Shown here in pieces: positions 15,911 through 20,826 of a stretch of DNA of 20,826 nt. The stretch spans positions 1 through 20,826 of the forward strand of contig CAYJEJ010000014.1 of NCBI GenBank assembly GCA_964369315.1, in the 5' to 3' direction. This DNA comes from CAYJEJ01 sp964369315 (GTDB taxonomy: Bacteria > Pseudomonadota > Alphaproteobacteria > UBA3830 > JAIRWN01). The translations under genes were made by a program, and so were the position numbers. The stretch's first letter is position 1. Each line of letters starts with the position of its first letter. The notes beneath the pieces are model-generated. The model ran no database searches and was not told the DNA's origin. It was given only the letters and a program-made list of their open reading frames with translations.

Positions 15911-16004
15911 TCTTCACCTATCATTATTTTGAGACCATTAATGATAAATATAAAACGAAAACCCGTGAAAAAAAATTATTTAATGGTCTTGGTTTTTACA
16001 TCTG

Positions 16005-16034
16005 ATTATACTACAATTTCCTGTTTTTCACCAA
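16005..16034 (-). promoter_or_regulatory. Possible promoter of pth operon
   Basis: Read on the minus strand: TTGGTG (16034-16029), an 18-bp spacer, then a perfect TATAAT (16010-16005). It lies about 95 nt upstream of the pth start. Between it and the gene is a 10-bp inverted repeat (15932-15941 and 15980-15989, AGACCATTAA/TTAATGGTCT) that could form a leader hairpin or an operator. Confidence 0.4.
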
Positions 16035-16159
16035 CTAGGTTCATTAACATGCATTATACTTTCAAGGACGTGTACGCGTCACAGCTCCGTTAATGCTCTC
16101 AAGCCTCTCAACTTTTTTGATGCTCGCAATCGATAGGACTATTCTCGCGTTTTATTCTA

Positions 16160-16194
16160 TTGAATTACTCAAATTAACTTATTATAATTATAAT
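16160..16194 (+). promoter_or_regulatory. Strong promoter of the KAP NTPase gene
   Basis: TTGAAT (16160-16165), a 17-bp spacer and TATAAT (16183-16188) make a near-consensus promoter. A second TATAAT follows at once at 16189-16194. The start codon is about 87 nt further on, preceded by AAGGA at 16266-16270. Confidence 0.65.
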
Positions 16195-16280
16195 GTTAAT
16201 AATTGTTAAAATTTAATACAACAACATGTTTATTAAAAACATCTTGAGATTGTGTTCAAAAAATTAAGGAATTTTTTTCT

Positions 16281-17699
16281 ATGACATCTGATAATAATGA
16301 GAGAACGTCAGACCTAGTCGCTAATATTTATGACCTGTCTGAAGCGGAGTTCACAAAAATTCAAGAGCAAGAGGGCGATAGCTATGTGTTCTGGCGACAA
16401 TTACTCCCTGGTTGTCAAGAATTCGGAGAAAGAATTTTAACAGAAGCAACGACGTCTAGTAAAGTCATCTCAATTTCAGGTGGATTTGGAAGTGGCAAAA
16501 CACATTTTATAACAAGATTTTGTGAATACGCAAAGAAAAAGAAACATAAGTCGAAAAAGGAACATAAGTCACATTACCTAAGTGTATGCGAGGATTATTA
16601 TGATGACCCAGTCATCTTATTAAGCAAGATGTTGTACAAAGCTTTTCCAAGTCTTCAGGAAAAATGTAATAAAATACTCGAGGCTTTTTTAAAGAGTTGG
16701 TCTGCCAACATTGGTATTCAATATAAAATAATAAATGCTAATTTCGGTTTCGATATGGGTAAATTTTTAGAATCTTTTAAAAAACATCCAATGGAAGAAT
16801 TGAAAAAACATATCAAAGAATGTTGTGATAAACAGAAAGCCATTCTTATATTCGATGAGCTCGACAGGTGTGAGCCGGAGTTTGCACTAGGATTTTTGAA
16901 GTTAATAAAGCATTTTTCTGGTATAGAAGGTTTGTCCATTATCCTAGTGTTTAATAAGACTGTACTGTGCAAGATTTTGAACAATCGCTACGGTATCGAC
17001 TTTAATGAAGGGAATAATGAGGAAGATTATTTTCTCAAGTTCATCGACCGAGAGTTCCCTATGCCAATACCAAATAAAGATGATTATTTGAAAGTAGTGA
17101 ACCGTTTTGTCAAAGGCTTACCAAATCTTAAAGATTGCGAAAAATTAAAGGAGATAACAAAAGACCCAAGAGAGACAGGCTCACCACCCAGAGTATTTTT
17201 TAATCATCTGTTAACTATCCGACAAATTGAGAGTATATTATCCAACTTCAATAAATATAATAAAAAAACAAATGAGCATTATTATTTGGAAACACTCATA
17301 AATATTCTCTGTCTATGCATTAAAAATCAATATAAACTTGATGATAAAGAAATTGAAAAAGATAAGTATGAAATTTCGCAAGCTGAATATGATGAAATGT
17401 TAAAGGAGGCTCTAAGCGGGAATAATTGTAGAGAAATTTTATTAAAATACGGATTATGGGGGCATCTTGTTCGTGCCGAAATAAAGTGTACCTCAGAGTT
17501 AAAAGAACGTATTGAAACGATTGCTATTGATGTTCTAGGGAGCAAAGGAATTGCAGAACGATTTACTGCATCATTTATGACAGATTTTTTAAAAGAACTG
17601 AAAGAGGCATACCAAAAACGTCCCGTCGAAAATACCCACACACACAATAATTGGTCAGTGGGAGGGACAAACAACTTTAACCCATTTAAAGCAAAATAG
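16281..17699 (+). CDS. KAP-family P-loop NTPase, stand-alone
   Basis: This 472-aa protein has the Walker A motif GGFGSGKT (residues 67-74, Lys73) and the KAP-type Walker B 'IFDELDRCEP' (Asp192, Glu193, Asp195-Arg-Cys197). Together with the following 'LGFLKLIKHFSG' helix and a 'DREFPMPIP' segment, these mark the KAP NTPase family, named after Kidins220/ARMS and phage-exclusion protein PifA. I see no transmembrane helices between the two motifs, so this is a soluble member. A Lys/His-rich stretch (about 86-100) follows the P-loop helix. The region after about 310 is helical with no domain I recognise. Family members are known or suspected in phage exclusion, but this one's role is not known. 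It has its own strong promoter and no codirectional partner; the next gene converges 24 nt away. Horizontal acquisition is plausible. Confidence 0.85.
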   Translation: MTSDNNERTSDLVANIYDLSEAEFTKIQEQEGDSYVFWRQLLPGCQEFGERILTEATTSSKVISISGGFGSGKTHFITRFCEYAKKKKHKSKKEHKSHYLSVCEDYYDDPVILLSKMLYKAFPSLQEKCNKILEAFLKSWSANIGIQYKIINANFGFDMGKFLESFKKHPMEELKKHIKECCDKQKAILIFDELDRCEPEFALGFLKLIKHFSGIEGLSIILVFNKTVLCKILNNRYGIDFNEGNNEEDYFLKFIDREFPMPIPNKDDYLKVVNRFVKGLPNLKDCEKLKEITKDPRETGSPPRVFFNHLLTIRQIESILSNFNKYNKKTNEHYYLETLINILCLCIKNQYKLDDKEIEKDKYEISQAEYDEMLKEALSGNNCREILLKYGLWGHLVRAEIKCTSELKERIETIAIDVLGSKGIAERFTASFMTDFLKELKEAYQKRPVENTHTHNNWSVGGTNNFNPFKAK

Positions 17700-17722
17700 C
17701 GTCGACGTATTATTCCCACCCG

Positions 17723-18904
17723 CTAATGGCGTTTCTCAAAGATTTTGTTGACCCGATTGAACAACAGTGCGAAGTAAGAGTTTCCTGCAACGTTGCACGC
17801 AGTAATTATTGGGTCGAATAGGATATAAATCGCCGTAACCAAACTTAACATTTCGGCGTTGAGTCCAAGGTGTTTTTGCATTATGGGAATCATCACCAAC
17901 ACCCCACCAGCAGGAACCGCTGCCACAGCAAATTTCGCCAAAACAAAGTAAAAAGAAAACAATAAATATTGGCTAAAACTAGGAACCTCCATCCCAAAAG
18001 ATATCATCACGGCAATTGCAACCATTGGGATAAAGAAACAATCCCCCACCAAATGGATGTTCACTGTCGACGGCACAACTATTCCGGATATGCTTTTATC
18101 CCCGAGGTTTTTTTCTGCTGCTTGAATGGAAAATGGCAGAGCAGCCACACTAGACATCGCACCAAAACCCGTCAACACTGCTGGGATTATATTCTTGAGG
18201 TGAGAGAAAAATTTTCTCAAATTACCCCCCGTCAGCAACAACGTGCTCAACGCCAAAACACCATAGGACGAGACGATAAAAATCAAGACAATCACAAGAT
18301 ATTGTGAAAAAATCGTCTTAAGAATCCCATCATATTGAAGTTTTAGTGCCGTGCCAGCAAAAAACACTGGCATCATAAAAGTCAAAGATTTGAAAAAACA
18401 ATTATTTACCAGCTCAAAAACCGAAATCATTTTGATTGAAATCTTGCTGTTTTGCCAAAAACAACTGACAAAGCCTAACACCCCGCCCATCAATAATGAC
18501 CAGTCATTTGAAATAATACTGATAAACCGCACATTAAATGCGGGCTCCAAGCTCGTGCTATCCGTCAAGATTAATGATATATTTGATATCACGCCAAAAT
18601 TAATTGATGTCATCGTAAACAAATATGACAGCAACGTGTTCACAAAATTGGATGAACAAACCAATGGAATAAGTATTATTATGAACTTGGTCGCCTTGCT
18701 TTTTCCAATGCGGTTTATTGCAATAAAGACCAAAGAAAAAATCACCACCGGCATAAAAAACACAATCATCTCTTTCACCAGCAGGCTATACGCATACACC
18801 ACCGATTTTATATTCACTGGTATCAATCCGCCAAAAGTCATGGTTACGAGAAGTATTATTAAAAAAATAATCGGCAGAGCAAAATTTTTTATATAAGTAG
18901 TCAC
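17723..18904 (-). CDS. Dicarboxylate/amino acid:cation symporter (DAACS/SDF family), divergent
   Basis: This 393-aa inner-membrane protein has the glutamate-transporter fold: several N-terminal helices, an HP1-like hairpin 'GAMSSVAALPFSIQAAEK', the TM7-like 'VPSTVNIHLVGD', an HP2-like 'AVPAGGVLVMIPIM', and the TM8-like 'LFDPIITACNVAGNSYFALL'. In this last helix Asp364 and Asn371 align with GltPh Asp394 and Asn401. However, the Arg that binds acidic side chains (GltPh Arg397) is Ile367, and the Na+-site Asp405 is Asn375. It therefore probably does not carry glutamate or aspartate; the substrate is unknown. The start is GTG at 18904 with AGGT about 9 nt upstream on the minus strand, and no in-frame ATG is nearby. 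It converges with the KAP gene and is divergent from arsM. Confidence 0.83.
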   Translation of the reverse strand: MTTYIKNFALPIIFLIILLVTMTFGGLIPVNIKSVVYAYSLLVKEMIVFFMPVVIFSLVFIAINRIGKSKATKFIIILIPLVCSSNFVNTLLSYLFTMTSINFGVISNISLILTDSTSLEPAFNVRFISIISNDWSLLMGGVLGFVSCFWQNSKISIKMISVFELVNNCFFKSLTFMMPVFFAGTALKLQYDGILKTIFSQYLVIVLIFIVSSYGVLALSTLLLTGGNLRKFFSHLKNIIPAVLTGFGAMSSVAALPFSIQAAEKNLGDKSISGIVVPSTVNIHLVGDCFFIPMVAIAVMISFGMEVPSFSQYLLFSFYFVLAKFAVAAVPAGGVLVMIPIMQKHLGLNAEMLSLVTAIYILFDPIITACNVAGNSYFALLFNRVNKIFEKRH

Positions 18905-19159
18905 TTTTTAATACCTAATTTTAATAATAAATGTTTTTTGTATATCACAACTTCAAAAAAGTAAAACTTTTAAAAACACACAACAAAACGATTTCATCAT
19001 AAATCTCAAATGTTAATATAAAATTTATAACGACTTAATTAATGGTTGAGAAAACGCGGCAAAACTGCCACCATTTAAATCATATTTAAAAATATTAATT
19101 TATACTCATAAAAATAAGCTTGTGTTATATTTCTTTTCAGAAATGATTGGAGCGGAAAC

Positions 19160-19954
19160 ATGTCGAACGATAAAAAAATTGATGCTGTGAAAAAAACCTA
19201 TGCTGAACACGCCCTCTCTTCACAAGAAGAAAGTGCCAAAAAATGTTGTTGTTCGAGTGGTTGCGGAACATCAAATAATAAACTGACCGAATACGCGTCT
19301 TTACTGGGCTATTCTCAGGAAGAGTTGAAAATGTCCTCTGGTGCAAACCTTGGTCTTGGCTGCGGAAACCCCACAGCAATTGCCACCTTAAAAGAAGGTG
19401 AGCATGTTCTTGACCTCGGCAGTGGAGGAGGATTTGACTGTTTTATTGCATCGAAAAAAGTCGGTCAAACAGGTCGGGTTGTTGGCGTTGACATGACGCA
19501 AGAAATGATAGACCTCGCAAATAAAAACGCCCAAGAAAAAAACATCAAAAATGTTGAATTTGTCCTTGGTCAAATAGAAGACTTATCGTTTGCCGACGAC
19601 GGTTTGTTTGACGTTGTAATTTCAAATTGTGTAATCAATTTATCTGTTGATAAGAAAAAGGTCTTATCCGAATCTGCCAGAGTATTAAAAAGTGGCGGAA
19701 GGTTCATCGTTTCTGATGTGATTGCAACAAGAGAAATCCCGCAAAACATTCGGGATGACTTGGCGTTATATACTGGGTGCATGGCAGGGGCAACACCAGT
19801 TGAAGAACTAAAAAACATGATGATTGAGGCGGGTTTTGATTCAGTCAAAATCGAGGTGAAAGAAGATAGCCGTAGCTATATTGGCAATTGGGCACCGAAC
19901 AGCAAGGCTGAGGACTATGTCGCGTCGGCAATTATAACCGCTTATAAAAAATAG
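19160..19954 (+). CDS. arsM: Arsenite S-adenosylmethionine methyltransferase ArsM
   Basis: ArsM methylates As(III) with SAM to mono-, di- and trimethyl arsenicals in the cytoplasm. The 264-aa protein has the SAM motif 'VLDLGSGGGFDCF' (residues 83-95) and the acidic 'GVDMTQEMIDLA'. The three conserved arsenic-binding cysteines are present: Cys68 in 'LGLGCGNP', Cys157 in 'SNCVINL' and Cys207 in 'YTGCMAGA'. An extra Cys-rich stretch near the N-terminus (Cys29-31, Cys35) is also typical of many ArsM proteins. The ATG has a strong GGAGCGG site upstream. No arsR, arsB/acr3 or arsC gene is adjacent, so this is an orphan detoxification gene, possibly acquired singly. Other family members could use different metalloids. 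Confidence 0.92.
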   Translation: MSNDKKIDAVKKTYAEHALSSQEESAKKCCCSSGCGTSNNKLTEYASLLGYSQEELKMSSGANLGLGCGNPTAIATLKEGEHVLDLGSGGGFDCFIASKKVGQTGRVVGVDMTQEMIDLANKNAQEKNIKNVEFVLGQIEDLSFADDGLFDVVISNCVINLSVDKKKVLSESARVLKSGGRFIVSDVIATREIPQNIRDDLALYTGCMAGATPVEELKNMMIEAGFDSVKIEVKEDSRSYIGNWAPNSKAEDYVASAIITAYKK

Positions 19955-20010
19955 TTCTTCTTTTCTAAAAATTAGTAAAGCTTTAACATTGTAGAAAATA
20001 TCATAGTGTT

Positions 20011-20568
20011 CTAATACATTCTGACCTTACTTTCATCTCTCTCATGCTTATATTGTGAGACTGAGCCTGCATACCCCAAAGCTATAGCAAGATATACTCT
20101 ATAGTCTTTTGGGATATTAAATTTTTTAATATATTGTACACTTTCATTACCATTAAAAAAATCTGCAACCAAACCTATAGCACAACTACTGATGCCAAGC
20201 GAATGTGCTGAGATTAATATATTTTCTACGGCTAGACTACAATCTATAACAGAGTACTTATTATTTTTATCTCCCGAGATAAAAATCACCGTTGGAGCAT
20301 TATGAAAAATATGCAATCTTGGTCTTGTTACAAATTCAACCAATTCTGGGTCATTGTTTTTTAAGAAAGCTTTACAATTTTCACTTATTTCATCAAGCAA
20401 AACCTTGTCTTGCACACATAAAATATCCCAAGGCTGCTCATTCATTGCACTTGGAGCACATATCCCACATTTTAGTATTATATCTAAGTCTTTTTCATCA
20501 ATTTGATTTGACAAATATGAGCGACAACTTCTTCTGCTTAAAATATTTTCAATAGTAGTATTATACAT
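20011..20568 (-). CDS. Nitroreductase family protein
   Basis: This 185-aa FMN-dependent oxidoreductase has the N-terminal FMN-phosphate motif 'RRSCRSY' (residues 12-18), the loop 'CAPSAMNEQPWD' (about 37-48) and the C-terminal 'AHSLGISSCAIG' segment. Such homodimeric enzymes reduce nitro groups, quinones or flavins with NAD(P)H; the physiological substrate cannot be told from sequence. The length is normal for a compact member. The ATG at 20568 has AAGG very close upstream and AAAGGG slightly further. It converges with arsM (56-nt gap, no clear terminator seen) and is divergent from the gene at the right edge. A link to arsM (both redox/toxic-compound handling) is only suggestive. Confidence 0.88.
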   Translation of the reverse strand: MYNTTIENILSRRSCRSYLSNQIDEKDLDIILKCGICAPSAMNEQPWDILCVQDKVLLDEISENCKAFLKNNDPELVEFVTRPRLHIFHNAPTVIFISGDKNNKYSVIDCSLAVENILISAHSLGISSCAIGLVADFFNGNESVQYIKKFNIPKDYRVYLAIALGYAGSVSQYKHERDESKVRMY

Positions 20569-20756
20569 TGCCTTAAACCCTTTATAACTTCATCTTTTTT
20601 TGCTAAACATATGTCACTGCTATATAACAACTTATCATTATAATAGATTTTTCAATTTTTTTATTGATTAACTTGTAATTGTATATAAAAAAATTTGCTG
20701 TTTTTTTTATAGTATCTCTAAAACATGCACATATGATATTGTATGTAGAATATATA

Positions 20757-20762
20757 TATAAT
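20757..20762 (+). promoter_or_regulatory. Perfect -10 box upstream of the right-edge gene
   Basis: TATAAT ends a run of TA dinucleotides (20751-20762), 20 nt before the ATG. A weak -35 (TGATAT, 20734-20739) sits at 17-bp spacing. The short leader contains GGAGAG at 20772-20777. Confidence 0.4.
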
Positions 20763-20781
20763 TATTGTATTGGAGAGATAG

Positions 20782-20826
20782 ATGGAGAGGTTACTTGACC
20801 CGAAGAACGACTGGGCGTTCAAGCAG
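20782..20826 (+). CDS. Start of probable Rpn/PD-(D/E)XK nuclease family transposase (cut by window end)
   Basis: Only 15 codons are visible: MERLLDPKNDWAFKQ. The 'LLDPKNDWAFK' opening is characteristic of the Rpn family (recombination-promoting nuclease, formerly putative transposase YhgA-like), which is abundant in host-associated bacteria. GGAGAG lies 4 nt before the ATG and a TATAAT box just upstream. The visible codons (CCG, AAC, GAC, GCG, AAG) are richer in G+C than most of the window. The identity rests on this short N-terminus alone. Confidence 0.65.
   Translation, partial: MERLLDPKNDWAFKQ

Larger units (their letters stand above)
15911..16280. other. 370-nt gene-free region between pth and the KAP NTPase gene
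   Basis: No convincing reading frame is present on either strand. It contains divergent promoters for pth (minus) and the KAP gene (plus), the 10-bp inverted repeat at 15932-15989, and a block at about 16060-16155 that is visibly richer in G+C than the flanks. That block includes the near-palindrome GACGTGTACGCGTC (16067-16080). It could be a small RNA gene or a decayed gene; I cannot decide. Weak signals only. Confidence 0.4.

Noticed and set aside
15932..15989. 10-bp inverted repeat upstream of pth as a terminator
   Set aside because: No gene reads into it on the plus strand, the loop is about 38 nt, and the stem is AT-rich; an operator or leader structure is more likely.
17327..17719. 130-codon open frame on the minus strand at the end of the KAP gene
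   Set aside because: It is antisense to the KAP NTPase coding region, without motif, ribosome site or promoter.
18351..18896. 181-codon open frame on the plus strand
   Set aside because: It is antisense to the symporter gene, shows no family motif and has no ribosome site; the minus-strand protein has clear transporter signatures over the same bases.

Overview
This is an A+T-rich bacterial segment with densely packed housekeeping genes on both strands. It starts and ends in less conserved, probably accessory DNA. The best clue to the host is RecO: its C-terminal half has the layout I associate with Alphaproteobacteria (a 'GLDLSKCAVTG' block followed by 'YVSPKTGRAVS'). The long CheA, with a second CheW-like domain and a receiver-like tail, also fits that class. 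Secreted leucine-rich-repeat (LRR) proteins, an orphan KAP ATPase and several uptake transporters would suit a host-associated or intracellular low-GC alphaproteobacterium. The lineage is inferred from motifs, not from a database search.

Positions 1-2160 hold two LRR genes. The first is cut by the window start. The second is complete, has a signal peptide and is built from in-frame tandem DNA repeats. Each gene ends in a hairpin terminator. A class A penicillin-binding protein gene (minus strand) then stands divergent from recO. The 3' end of recO overlaps a tRNA-Val(CAC) gene by 10 nt. Next come acetoacetyl-CoA synthetase and a translationally coupled cheA-cheW pair.

From 10147 to 13638 lie an EamA-type exporter (minus strand), murB and an MFS transporter (both plus strand). 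A shared hairpin terminator separates the MFS gene from a minus-strand run of pth, mutM and an enoyl-CoA hydratase gene. A 370-nt gene-free stretch follows, then a stand-alone KAP-family P-loop NTPase with a strong promoter. After it come a divergent (altered) dicarboxylate/amino-acid symporter, an orphan arsenite methyltransferase gene (arsM) and a nitroreductase. The window ends in the first 15 codons of a probable Rpn/PD-(D/E)XK transposase-nuclease gene.

Functionally the window covers cell-wall synthesis (PBP, MurB), DNA repair (RecO, MutM), translation (tRNA-Val, Pth), acyl-CoA metabolism (AacS, enoyl-CoA hydratase), chemotaxis (CheA, CheW) and transport. The points most worth a second look are the modular LRR genes, the CheA receiver that has lost its phosphorylation site, the recO/tRNA overlap, the KAP NTPase and the symporter with changed binding-site residues. 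I did not find a clear multi-gene novel system. The LRR pair and the lone KAP NTPase are the best candidates for unexplored biology.
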